A stretch of 64,000 nt of DNA from Calamus simplicifolius (lineage: Eukaryota > Streptophyta > Magnoliopsida > Arecales > Arecaceae). The stretch is from assembly GCA_900491605.1 (NCBI GenBank), contig UESW01000131.1, positions 1 through 64,000 on the forward strand. The letters run 5' to 3'. This document shows, piece by piece, positions 12,466 to 22,915 of this stretch. Below the pieces are notes generated by a model. It did not search any database. It was not told where the DNA came from and saw nothing but the letters and a program-made list of their open reading frames with translations. The stretch's first letter is position 1. Every line of letters starts with the position of its first letter. The translations under genes and the position numbers were made by a program.

Positions 12466-13110
12466 TTTAAATATAGCGACGCCGAAATGCGTCGCTAATG
12501 CGTCGCTAAACAAGCTATAGCAACGTATTAGCGACGCAACAAAGACTTTGCTAAAATGTTCATCGCAATTTCAATTTGTCATAATTACGTCGCTTAACAG
12601 CGACTCTCTGAGACGCCCTAAATGTGTCGCAATATATTGCAATGCCCATAAAGGCATCGAAATATTGCGACGCAGCCTAAATGCGTCGCTACTTTAAAAA
12701 TAAAATTTTTAAAAATATTTACGATAGAAAATATCATCGCAATTGCATCGCTAATTAATTAATTTATTTTTTAAAAAATTAAATAAAATAATTTTTAATT
12801 TTTTTAAATTAATTGCGATGAAAAATAGCATCGCTAATTAATTTATTTATTTTTAAAAGTAAAATAATTTAATTTTTAATTTTTTAAAAATAATTGGGAC
12901 ACCCCTAAATGCATCGCTACTTTAAAAATAAATTTTTTAAAAATATTTGCGACAAAAATCTTATCGCAATTACGTCGCTAATTAATTAATTAATTTTTTT
13001 AAAAATAATAACATAATTTTTATTTTTTAAAAAAATTAATTGCGATGAAAAATAGCATCGCTAATTAATTTAGTTGTTTTTTTAAAAATAAAGTAAATTA
13101 ATTTTTAATT
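12466..13110. repeat. CACTA left subterminal repeats (GCGTCGCTA type)
   Basis: Many copies of GCGTCGCTA, TAGCGACGC and variants (GCATCGCTAATTAATT, TTGCGATGAAAA) lie in direct and inverted orientation. Longer AT-rich units starting near 12,678 and 12,908 repeat about every 230 bp. In En/Spm elements such subterminal motifs bind the TNPA-type protein; that role here is by analogy. Confidence 0.8.
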
Positions 13111-13259
13111 TTTAAAGTAAATTAATTAATTTAAAAAATAAAATAATATAAAATAAACTTGCTAATACAATGTAATTGCTAATACAATTGACCAAACAAT
13201 CATTACAAAATTTTCAAAATAGATAAAAATTTATTTTATTAATTATTTAAATTTTCATA

Positions 13260-14735
13260 TACAAAACAGAAAAAATAAAAAAATACATCAAGTAGTGAAA
13301 AAAAATACATCATGTATCTGCAGGCAGCTGTGGAGGCTGGACTGAACCCTGTGACATGAGACGAACTAAATCCTGCATCTGACGCATCTGGTCTCTCATC
13401 TCTGCAAGCTCCTCCCGAACCTCCTGACGAACTTCCTCCTTGATAGATCTTCGGATGTCGTCTATATGCTCGGGAGGAATATCGCCAGAACCACACGAAC
13501 TGGAGCCTAATGGGAAAAATATTTGGAAGCTCTGGTGCCCAAACTATAGACCCTACGGTCTCGCAGCTGGGTACCAACAGCCTCCAAAAACACACATCGA
13601 CTTTCCTCTGGTGAGAGTTCGACGGGCGGCCCCCCATCAGTGGAGTCGACCTGTGAAGCATGAGACTGAAGCTCCTTGACTCGTGCCTTTGTGTTATAAA
13701 ATCAATGATAAATGAATTAATATATAAAGCTGAATAAAATATTAGAAATTAAACAAATAAAATATAAATCTAATTTCTTACCCCAACCTCCTATGATCGT
13801 GTATCAACCCAGGAACCATCCTTCCTAGTGTGTGTCACCCTGAATAGACGAAACTCACCAGAATCTCTGCCCTCCTGCTCGGACTACAAAAGCAGAAGAA
13901 AGAATATAAATGCAAGTATTTGTAAATGACTAAATTAGTATTTAAATTGTTTATGTTTTCTTACCATACAGCGCCTATGCTCCTGAATAGAAATGGAACC
14001 CGCAGTGTGACAGGAGAGGCTCGTGCCACGACCGCCCTTCTCAGATCGGCGGTTTGTGCTGACTAATGCGGACCTCCTGATCCATGCCTTGGACTGCCAT
14101 GCCTGCCAGCTGGCCCAATACCCTCTGGCACATGCCCTAGACGGTCACCCGAACTCCTCCAACGATAAAGCATGTCGGAGTATCGGCGTGCCGCAAGAGC
14201 ATTCCATGCTGCCCTAATGGCATCATGGATGGTAGGGTCCCACGTAAACTTTTTCTACATTGAAATAAACAGTTAGTTCACAATATATTAAGATTAAAAA
14301 TTTTATATCAGTTATAAATTGTATTTAAAAAGTTTACCTGAAACTCTGAAAAATAAAACTCCCTCGTGGCCGCAGATACATGGTGCCAATCGTAGCCACT
14401 GGGATCAGCATGGCTCTGAAATATAGAGCTAGTCCGGCTCGATACAGTATGCTGCTCAATAAAGCTATTAAAAAAACTAATTAAAATAAGTAATTAACTT
14501 AAAAACATAAACATATAGTTACAATTAGTATATACTTATAGCCCATCGGCATCCAATCGAAGTACGGTGCGACCGACCAAAGAAGAACTCTCAGAGGTCT
14601 ATGCCGATCGGTAGAGAAAAATACAGGATGAGCGTCGATGCTTGGAGAGGCGAAAGTCCATGCGTCAGGGCTGGTAGTAGGATGTGATGCAGCAGGGCTA
14701 TGTCCGTCAGGGGTAGATCTACCTCGGTCCATCAT
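13260..14735 (-). pseudogene. CACTA second gene, plant transposase Ptta/En/Spm-type, fragmented
   Basis: Several minus-strand pieces carry the landmarks of the plant Ptta/En/Spm transposase family. These are MDRGRSTPDG near 14,735, SGYDWHHVSAATREFYFSEF ending at a GT donor near 14,338, KKFTWDPTIHDAIRAAWN near 14,250-14,195, and EFRLFRVTHTRKDGSWVDTR near 13,800-13,860. A Ser/Gly-rich C-terminal part extends to about 13,300. The pieces are separated by AT-rich segments with GT/AG-like borders, so the gene had introns. The protein family binds DNA and is thought to help transposition. I did not establish one intact frame through all exons, so I call it a probable pseudogene. Confidence 0.72.
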
Positions 14736-14844
14736 ACTGTAAATACTAAAGATTAATGCAATGCAATATAATTACGAATAATTAATAAACATACAAAAAT
14801 TTAACACTTATAAAAATAAATCAAAATTGAATGAACCTATATCT

Positions 14845-16786
14845 TTAATCAGTGTCATTTGTTTCGTGAAATGTTGGTTCAACATCCGATGTCGTATCGG
14901 ACTGTAATTCAGTTTCATTATCATCGGAAGGAAACCAAAACATTTGCATCCTCAATTTCTTGGACATCACCATTTGGATCTCTAAGTGATGTTTCAGGAG
15001 CCCTTGTGTCGTCCTCAATTGCATGCATTTCCATCTCATCCTCTTGAAATGCAGGGCACTCAGTTGATTGACTTGATGAACTCTCATCTAATATGATTGT
15101 TGAACATGGAACGATTTTAGAAACAGCCTACCAATCTCGCTTGTCGTTGCGCAAACTTGGATATCCGCAGTAAAACACTTATTGAGCTTGGGATGCAAGA
15201 ATGAATGGTTCATATTTCTGCAATCTTCGTCGATGGTTTACTTCAACTATATTGTAGTCGTTATGAACCCTTTTACTGACAAGAATTGTCAGATCAAACC
15301 AATCACAACGAAACAATACAGTTCGTTTCATAGGCCAACCGGGATATTCAACTTCGACCACCTCTACTAACTTTCCGTAATAATCCTGCATATACGCCCC
15401 AATTCTGCATCCCTCTTGAAGAGTACTCACAAATTCATAAAACCAATAAGCGAACTCCGTTTCTAACTTCTGCCCAATGCCAATTTGACTGATGCTGGGA
15501 TCCATATGTCGTGTCTATCACAATACATCCTTAAGGGATTATAACAATTAAAACTTCTGTTAGCAATTAAATAGTATGGTATTTTACAATTTAAAGTAGA
15601 AGTTCTAATTAAGCAATTAATGAAGTGTACATATACTTACTCAATGTATGGGTCGACTTCTCTATAGTTCATTAGGATGTAATAGTGCTGTATTATACTC
15701 CACATCGCTTAATTATCTTGACTTCTGCCTCCCAAATCATAGTTGTCATAACCGGACCAAACCGACCGGTTGGACCGGTTGAACCGGGACCCGAAGGCCA
15801 AGCCGGTCCGGTTTCAATATAAAATCGAATGTGTAAGTGACCCAGAATAACCCGATCAATCCATCCGGTTCACCCATAAACCGATCAATCCAACCCAAAC
15901 CGGTTCGAGTCACGGGTTTTATTATCATGTTAACCTTGAATTTTTTTATTAAAAATTAATTTTTATTAATATAATATATTTTTATATTAATATAATTGAT
16001 CGATGGTTGTACCAGTGACCCAACGATTGAACAGTGACCCGATGACCCAAGCCCTTGGCTAGGTCTAACAACTATGTCCCAAATGAATGGCCGATACTTT
16101 TAAATATTGATATTCTACCATCAGTTGGTTCTCCTTCGTCCACACATATGTCATCATTACGACCAAGATTGCGGGTCCTCGTATGAACGTGACCCTCAAA
16201 GTAATGCGAGGCAAAAGCTGAAACTTCTTCAACCAAGTATGCATTGCATATAGAACCTTCAACCCTTGCCTTATTTCGCACATTATTTTTTAACTTCTTA
16301 AGATACCTATATGTAAAGTTAAAATATAAATAAACCAACTTCCTCGCATAAATAAAATAATATTTAAAATTGTTGTGCATCTGGATTTGGTTATTCCATA
16401 AATGTATTCTGATTGAATTCGTTACCCGATGCATTCATCACCATTTCTTCGTATGTGTTTAAATTCACAAATGGTTCATCAATAGGATTTGACACTTCTT
16501 GGCTAGTGATAGCTGCAAACATTTCTTTAGTTTCACCATGACAGTTCCAAACATCGTACATAGGAACAAACCCCTTTTTATACAAGTGCACCTTCACAAT
16601 TTCAACATCTCTATAGGCTTTATTCTGACACTTGCGTAAGTTGCAGGGTCATCTGATCCTAGGCCCATCCATCCATTTGGGTTGACTACATGCAAATGCT
16701 ATAAATTCTTCCAATCCATTCAGAAAATCTGGATTAAGCAACCCATCTTTTAACCTTACATACATCCACGAGCGAGCCCCGCTCAT
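14845..16786 (-). pseudogene. CACTA TNP2-like transposase remnant, catalytic core deleted
   Basis: The start MSGARSWMYVRL (about 16,786) opens the transposase-associated domain. An in-frame TGA at 16,651-16,649 replaces the first Cys of a Cys-Pro-Cys motif, and the frame continues through NLRKCQNKAY and VKVHLYKKGFVP. After a second stop (near 16,393) the sequence jumps directly to a DUF4218-like module (NNVRNKARVEGSICNAYLVE). That module is split by a MITE and ends with YYILMNYREVDPYIE. A DUF4216-like module follows (RTVLFRCDWFDL, YEPFILASQAQ) with in-frame stops. The tnp2 transposase core normally lies between the first and second modules and is absent, so this copy cannot encode active transposase. 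Confidence 0.85.
15738..16076. mobile_element. hAT-like MITE nested in the CACTA transposase gene
   Basis: The 339-bp element has terminal inverted repeats (CATAGTTGT and ACAACTATG) and a perfect 8-bp target duplication TCCCAAAT at 15,730-15,737 and 16,077-16,084. An 8-bp duplication points to the hAT superfamily. Inside are repeated ACCGG/CCGGTT and GACCCGATG motifs. It has no coding capacity. It interrupts the DUF4218-like module, so it arrived after the CACTA element. Confidence 0.9.
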
Positions 16787-16849
16787 TTTTACCAACTTAT
16801 ACAATTCATGGTAAACCATTAAAGGAGACAACAATTTAATTTTGCATTA

Positions 16850-18105
16850 GTCATATAGCAATAGATTAATTCTTTTACACATCTAAGCTAAATAACAAAT
16901 ATTGTGCCTCTTTAATTATACTGATAAATCAAGGTCGGGCCATGACTACGATCCTTGACGTGCTATCCAGGACCGAGGCCCAGGACCGGGGTCCGTTCAA
17001 TCATTAGACTTCACAAGTAAGTGTCCTAAATGAATTTCACTTTCACTCCACTAGGACTTAGGTAAGGCCCTGTCCCATTCAAGATTATTTTATGCGATAT
17101 GTTATTCTACTCGAAATTATCATCGTTTACGTTGAAATTTTAGCAGTAATTCCCCTTATGTTCTCCTAAATGTATGGCTTATATGCCACACTAGGAGAAC
17201 ATATGAGGATATACAAACTACAAGCTCAACTAACGATGACGAATAGCAAACAAACATATCGCAAAAATAATCTCAAATTGACCACTAGGACAATTTGAGA
17301 ATTTGCAAGACTAAGTCTTACAAAGTCTCAAACGGGTTATAGAGGTTATAGTGTTGTGAGAAATAATATGAAAAATCAAAGAACAACTTGACATAGTATG
17401 TATATCATATGGATTTACTTTAGATAAGTAAAAATGGATTCAACCTGGCCTAAACTAAATCCGATTCAATCTAATAACTCAAATCACATAAAAACTATGC
17501 TCTTATCTCAAATTCTTTTTATTAGGAGTTATATTCTTTCAGTACTTGAATCTGAGTTCACTATATCAAATTTAATATTTTTGCATTAAATTTAGTTCTA
17601 AATGAGCTATATCATTTTTCCTTCATGATATCGAATTTATTTTGATTGGTTGTTTAGAATTTGAGGAATTATATCAAATTATGGTTTGCTATATCAAATT
17701 TCTTTCAATTGAAGAATATGAATACTCTAAATTTTTTTTCTAATTTGCTAAGAAAATGATTGTGACAATATTTAAAAACTAAATATTTAAAATTTGCTAA
17801 GCCAAATATAACAGGTAATAAAGAAATATAAATTCATTAAAAATTTAATCATCTAAACTATCAAAACCATATAAATTGCATGATAAGCATTCTAATAATA
17901 ATATATCATGAACAATATTTCAAAAAATAAACAGATTCGATAACACAAGACATTTATAAATCTAAATATATAAATTTTAAATATATCAAATATTATACAA
18001 ATATCAAATTATGCATTACAAGATTATAGATTACATGCAAATTTCTCTAATATTTCATGTAAAATTGAGTTCATAAACATAAATAAATTAAATAAAAAAA
18101 TCATA
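16850..18105. other. CACTA interior without recognisable coding sequence
   Basis: This is AT-rich sequence upstream of the transposase remnant. It includes a perfect 11-bp inverted repeat, ATGTTCTCCTA (17,158-17,168) and TAGGAGAACAT (17,192-17,202), able to form a hairpin. No gene was recognised. Confidence 0.5.
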
Positions 18106-18111
18106 ATGAAT

Positions 18112-18690
18112 GAAAAAAAACCCCATCCCCTGAGACCACGGTCACGACCGCGGTCGTGGTCGGAAACGGCAGGGGGGAGAAAAAACCCCACCTGGCCCTT
18201 TTTTTTTAAAAAAAAACTGGGCCTAGCCACCGTGGCCAGGCCACCGCGGGCCACGGCCATGGTTGTGGCCTGTGACGACGGCCACGGCCGCCACCATGGC
18301 CTCAGGGGTAGGGGAAAAACCCCACCCCGATAGTTTTTTTTAAAAAAAATGGTGGCCTGGCCACCATGGCCAGGCCACCGCCTGCCACGGCCGCGGCCGT
18401 GGCCGTCGTGGCCACGTGGCCTCAGGGGTGGGGGAAAAACCCCACCCCGGTATTTTTTTAAAAAAAACGGTGGCCTGGCCACCGCCGACCACGGCCGCCG
18501 CCGTGGCCGTGGCCTCAGGGGTGGGGAAAAAGACCATCCCGATATTTTTTTTTAAATGGTGGCCAGGCCACTGCCGGCCACGGCCGCGGTCGTGGCTTGA
18601 GACAACGTTCACAGCCGCCGCTGTGGCCGTGGCCTCAGGGGTGGGGGAAAAACCCCACCCTGACATTTTTTTTTTAAAAAAAATGGGGCT
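18112..18690. repeat. GC-rich palindrome-dense tandem array
   Basis: About five imperfect units of roughly 95-120 bp are present. Each combines GGGGAAAAACCCCACCCC, a T-run/A-run palindrome (TTTTTTTTAAAAAAAA), GGTGGCCTGGCCACC and GGCCGCGGCC-type palindromes. The block is strikingly GC-rich inside an AT-rich element. Open frames on both strands (Pro/Arg/Gly-rich) are by-products of the repeats. It may be a captured or amplified sequence; I know of no function. Confidence 0.8.
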
Positions 18691-18831
18691 TACCTCGCTA
18701 AATCGAGGACGCCGCCGGGGGTTCCTTGCACCGGGGGGGGGCACCGCCGATGGGTTCCTAGCACCGGGGGTGGGGCGGGGGGAATCGGAGGAGGGGACGG
18801 TGGGTTAGGGCAAGAAGAGGAAGAAGAAGAG

Positions 18832-18834
<3 letters not shown>

Positions 18835-18862
<28 letters not shown>
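18835..18862 (+). repeat. Homopolymer of 28 G
   Basis: There is an uninterrupted run of 28 G, preceded by a purine-rich (GAAGAGG) stretch. The exact length is likely to be unreliable in any assembly. Such a run could form G-quadruplexes. Confidence 0.85.
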
Positions 18863-18869
18863 CGACTCA

Positions 18870-19330
18870 GGTTATATATTAGGGATTAGCGATGCAATTT
18901 TGTATCGCTAATCCCTTGCTAATTTTTTTTAATTTATTATGGATTAGCGACGCAATTATGCATCGCTAATCCGTTGCTATATTGGCCGGCAGCAAATTTT
19001 TTTTATTTTCTGGGAAAATTAGCAATGCATTAGCAATTTTTTTTTATTTTCTAAGAAAATTAGCGACACAAATAATTGCATCGCTAATGCGTCACTAATT
19101 TGGCGGCAATGACCGGCAAAATTTTTTTTTATTTTCTAGGAAAATGCGTCGCAATATTTTTATTTGATAGTTATTTTATAAAAATTAATTTTTTTGAAAA
19201 TAATTGCGACACCATGGTTGCATCGCAATGTTTTATTTTTAATTTTTTTTATAACATTATTTTTTTAAAAAATTTGCGATGCAATACTTGCATCGCTAAA
19301 TAAAAAATTAATTTTTTTTAATTTAGCAAT
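18870..19330. repeat. CACTA subterminal GCGTCGC/TTAGCGACGC repeats, inner right block
   Basis: Repeated motifs such as GGATTAGCGACGCAATT, GCATCGCTAATCC and TTGCGATGCAATA are separated by T-rich spacers. Together with 19,870-20,560 they mirror the left subterminal region. Confidence 0.72.
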
Positions 19331-19337
19331 CAATGCG

Positions 19338-19860
19338 ATGATCCGACGGTTGCGATCAATCCGATCGGCGATGATCCGACGGTTGCGATCGATCCAAGCA
19401 ATGATCCCGATCGGCGACGATCGATCTTGGACCGTTGCGATCAATCTGATCGGCGACGATCCGATGGTTGCAATCGATCCAGGCCATGATCCCGTTCGGC
19501 GATGATCGATCTCGGACCGTTGCGATCAATCCGATCGGTGACGATCCGACGGTTGCGATCGATCCAAGCCATGATACCAGTCGGCGATGATCGATCTTGG
19601 ACCGTTGCAATCAATCCGATCGGCGACAATCCGACGGTTGCGATCGATCCAAGCCATGATCCCGATCAGCGACGATCGATCTCGGACCGTTGCGATCAAT
19701 TCGATCGGTGACTATCCAACGGTTGCAATTGATCCAAGCCATGATCCAGATCGACGACGATCGATCTCGGACTGTTGCGATTAATCCGATCGGCGATGAT
19801 TCGACGGTTGCGATCGATCCAAGCCATGATCCCGGTCGGCGACGATCGATCCAACGCATG
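19338..19860. repeat. 85-bp tandem repeat array, about six units
   Basis: The units repeat every 85 bp and contain GATCCGACGGTTGCGATCGA, CCAAGCCATGATCCCG, CGGCGACGATCGATCT and GGACCGTTGCGATCAAT. Each unit has several GATC/CGATCG palindromes and a pair of inverted CCGACGGTTGCGATC-like and GGACCGTTGCGATC-like arms. Because 85 is not a multiple of three, open frames appear in several phases on both strands; they are not genes. The array lies within the CACTA element. Confidence 0.9.
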
Positions 19861-19869
19861 TAACAAATT

Positions 19870-20560
19870 AATTTTTTTAAAATAGTTGCGATGCATTTTA
19901 TTGCGTCGTAATGTTTTATTTTTTTATCTTTTAATTATATTTTATAAAATTTAATTTTTTTTTAAAAAATTACGATGCATTATTTGCGTCGCTAAATTAA
20001 AAATTATTTTTTTATTTTCTAATTTATTGCGTTGCTAATACGTCGGTATTTAACATAATTAATTTTTTAAAAAATGGCGACGCATTGAGTTGCATCAAAA
20101 TATTTTTATTTTATAATTATATTTTATAAAAATTAATTTTCTTAAAATAATTACGACGCACCTTGTTGCGTCACAATGTTTTATTTTTTAAAAAATTGTG
20201 ATGCAATACTTGCGTGGCGAAATTAAAATTATTATTTTTTAATTTTTTTAGTTTATTGCATCACTAATGCGTCGCTATTTAACATAATTAATTTTTTAAA
20301 AAACATTACGACGCAATGAAATACGTCGCAATATTTTATTTCATAATTTTATTTTATAATATTAATTTTTCTTAAAATAGCGACGCACTATTTGCGTCTC
20401 TAAATTAAAATTTAATATTTTTAATTTTTTGAGCTATGCGTCGCTATTGCATCGCTAAATGCATCGCTATATTTTGTTGTCGCTAAGGTATCGCAATTTG
20501 ATCGCAATTTAGCAACGCAAAGATGCGTCGCTAAATTTGTATCGCTATCCTAGTATTTTC
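19870..20560. repeat. CACTA right subterminal repeats
   Basis: Dozens of TGCGTCGCTA, GCGACGCA and GCAATATTTTATT variants alternate with TTTTTTAAAAAAT-type spacers up to the right inverted terminus. They are presumed binding sites for the element's own DNA-binding protein. Confidence 0.8.
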
Positions 20561-20748
20561 TTGTAGTGGATTTAGTTGGCTATGTCATAACCATCTAAAT
20601 ATATCCTAAAAGACAATGGCTATTCTACAAAGATAAGAGTCTTATTTCTTTTAGTTTTGCATGCCTATTTGTAGCTATTTATAATTTGAGGATGGACTTA
20701 GGCCTGAATAGAGCAGAGTGAAGGAAGCATATTATAAGTTTAAAAATA

Positions 20749-21960
20749 ATGCTTAGGTAGCCTTCAATGTTAGCCTTCAATATTATAAGTTTTTTTTGTA
20801 TTTTAAGGCTTTGCATATATTTAACTATGCCATATATGCAACTTATGTGGTGGCCAAATTTAGGATGTGACAATTTTGTTTAAGAGAAAAATAAAACAAA
20901 ACATAGTAACTATAATATGCAATTTGTGTGGTAACCAAATTTAGGGTATAGCAATTTTATTTAAAAGAAAAATTAAAAAAGAACATAGTAACTATAAATT
21001 TACTGTCATTTTTATTTTAAAAGCTACAAATAAGAAATCGATTTCTATTTTTTTGTTCCTAAATTTGTAACAATAGAAATGTACTTGGTTATTATCGTCA
21101 TTTCTTATTTTTAAAATTAAAAATAAAATATGTCTAATAAATAATTCTTTTAAAAATAAAATCAATAACCACAAACCCTCTCCTACTCCTAAAAGTTAAA
21201 GTGATCCATTTATTCCATTTAAGGGCGTTTTCTCAAGAGACACGATGATGTTTTGGAGGTGTAAGGAAGTAGAAAGAGATAAATCATAAGAGTTAGGATG
21301 GAGTTGGTTTTGTTATTTAAAAAAATTATCTTTAAGAATAGTAGAATTAATAATTTCCACTTTTACTTAAACATAATTGTTACACTCTAAATTTTATTTA
21401 AGAGAAACATAAAATAGAACATAATAACTATTATATTGAGCTTGTAGGGGAGCTAAATTTAGGGTGTAGCAATTCTATTTAAGAGAAAAAATTTAAAAAA
21501 AAAACATGGTGACTATAAATTCACTATCATTTTTATTTTAAAAAACTACAAATAAGAATTCTGTTTCTACTTTTTTTTTTTCTTCTAAATTTGTAAAAAT
21601 AGAAACGTATCTAGTTATTGCCATTTCTTATTTTCAAAATTAAAAATAACATATGTCTAATAAACAATTCATTTTATAAAAAATAATAAGTAATCACAAA
21701 CCTTCTTCTATGTAGAAAATTAAAGTGATCAATTTAGTCCATTAAGATTTTTTTTCTCAAGAGACATTGATGATGTTATGGAGGTGTAAGAAAGTAGAAA
21801 GAAATAAATCATTGGAGTTAGGATGGAGTTGGTTTTTGTTATTTAAAAAATAATAATTTAAAAAAATAATTTTTACTTTTACTTTTCTATAAATTTTGAA
21901 AGTCACTTATTTTTTTTAAAAAAAAATGTAATAAACTTTTTCATTGGATTTCATGCCTTT
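20749..21960. repeat. AT-rich interspersed repeat R1, two tandem units
   Basis: A unit of about 500 bp containing GTGTGGT, CCAAATTTAGGGT, AACATAGTAACTATAAAT, CATTTTTATTTTAAAA and CTCAAGAGACA occurs from about 20,913 and again from about 21,440. A related copy is at 43,985-44,700 inside the NLR locus, sharing the preceding GATAGCC/TTAGCC block. It has no coding capacity. It is probably a nonautonomous or decayed transposon, but no clear termini were identified. Confidence 0.75.
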
Positions 21961-21969
21961 ACTTTTAAA

Positions 21970-22672
21970 AATAAAATGCTGAATTTTTAAAAATTAATTT
22001 ATTAAAATTAATTTTATTAATATGCCGGTAATTCTGGAAGGTTTCTAATTCTCCTCGAAACACGTATCCATTTGTTCAAGTCGAGCATCTCTAACTAGAC
22101 GAACGAGATTTTCTGAAGATCCAATTCGGACGGATGATTTTATGCCGCATAGATAAACGCGCGCTGACGGATGAAATCTAGCCCCCATGCCATGAGGCGT
22201 GAAAGAAAACGCCAAGCGACGTTGCCATAAGTAATAACGAAAGATAAGACTGGGACCACAGCCTTAACTGGTACGATGAATGGCGTCCACGCACGTGAAC
22301 GCATCCAAGGGCGTCAAAACTAGCACCGCTTTAATCCGGCCGTCCATCCTCTCTAGACGGGGCAATAAATACCAACCTCCAAACCTCAAGTTTGTCCTTG
22401 CCCCCGAGCGGCAGCGTTCAACCTTTTTTTAGAGTTCGGTTTTTTATAAAAGTATTTTCGCTGTTATTTATTTCGGTTTGTCCACGGCCGCATACAGATA
22501 GAAGCTTGCTTTTCCTTTGGCTTGGTTTTTTTTTTTTTTTAATCAATCTGCGGCTCTATGGATCTTTCTGGGAATAAGTTTTTAATGCTTGGTTCTGGCA
22601 TGATCTTTGTTTGTGATCTCTGCTTTGGTTGTAAGATTTCTTTTTGTTTATTTTACCGATCTTTGGGAATCT
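21970..22672 (+). promoter_or_regulatory. Putative plant promoter and transcribed leader
   Basis: This GC-richer block breaks the AT-rich surroundings. It contains a G-box CACGTG at 22,292-22,297 and a TATA-like AATAAATA at 22,364-22,371, followed by a pyrimidine-rich leader. Downstream T-rich sequence ends in TTTTGGCAG before a short exon-like segment with ATG, as in genes with an intron in the 5' UTR. The downstream frame from 24,426 is only 16 codons, so I cannot name a gene. It may be the stranded 5' end of a lost gene. Confidence 0.4.
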
Positions 22673-22755
22673 GACGGATTTGTTTGTATTTTGTGGTTCT
22701 ATTCTTTTAGGTTAGTTCTTCTTTCTTTTTTGGCAGCAGATCTGTTGATGGAAAA
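22673..22755 (+). repeat. 83-bp direct repeat, left copy, flanking the copia fragment
   Basis: It is identical to 24,351-24,433. It contains TTTTGTGGTTCTATTC, TTCTTTTTTGGCAG and TTGATGGAAAA. It is much longer than the usual 5-bp copia target duplication. Confidence 0.95.
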
Positions 22756-22759
22756 TGCC

Positions 22760-22915
22760 AGAAATCCTTAGTTCTAGTTCTTGTTGAACGGGGAATCCCA
22801 TTGCTATTCATCAAGGTCTAAACCTAACAGGATTAGAAATCCTTAGTTCTAGTTCTTGTTCAACGGTCCCATTGCTATTCATCAAGGTCTAAACCCTAAC
22901 AAGTGGTATCAGAGC
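22760..22915 (+). mobile_element. Two LTR-end copies and a Met-tRNA primer-binding site
   Basis: A 75-bp segment with AGAAATCCTTAGTTCTAG and CATCAAGGTCTAAAC occurs at 22,760 and again at 22,835. The second copy ends CCCTAACA and is followed by TGGTATCAGAGC (22,904-22,915), the primer-binding site for plant initiator Met-tRNA. This reads on the plus strand, opposite to the adjoining gag-pol fragment. Confidence 0.75.

Larger units (their letters stand above)
12453..20568 (-). mobile_element. CACTA (En/Spm) DNA transposon, 8.1 kb, complete ends
   Basis: The left end begins CACTACAAGAAAAT and the right end is its inverted complement (ATTTTCTTGTAGTG). The element is flanked by GAT on both sides (12,450-12,452 and 20,569-20,571), the 3-bp target duplication expected for the superfamily. 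Subterminal regions are packed with GCGTCGCTA/TAGCGACGC motifs in both orientations. On the minus strand it holds remnants of both standard genes: a TNP2-type transposase (transposase-associated, DUF4218 and DUF4216 modules) and a Ptta/En/Spm-type second protein. The catalytic tnp2 core is missing and several stops are present, so it is nonautonomous. It also contains a nested MITE and two unusual tandem arrays. Confidence 0.96.

Noticed and set aside
18024..18808. Long Arg/Pro/Gly-rich frames on both strands
   Set aside because: They are produced by the GC-rich palindromic array; open on both strands and several phases.
19338..19860. Possible CRISPR array
   Set aside because: Units are contiguous 85-bp tandem repeats without unique spacers, inside a plant transposon.
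19356..19896. Repetitive protein-like frames (DRNGPRSIVAD type)
   Set aside because: They are a consequence of the 85-bp array, which shifts phase every unit and stays open by chance.
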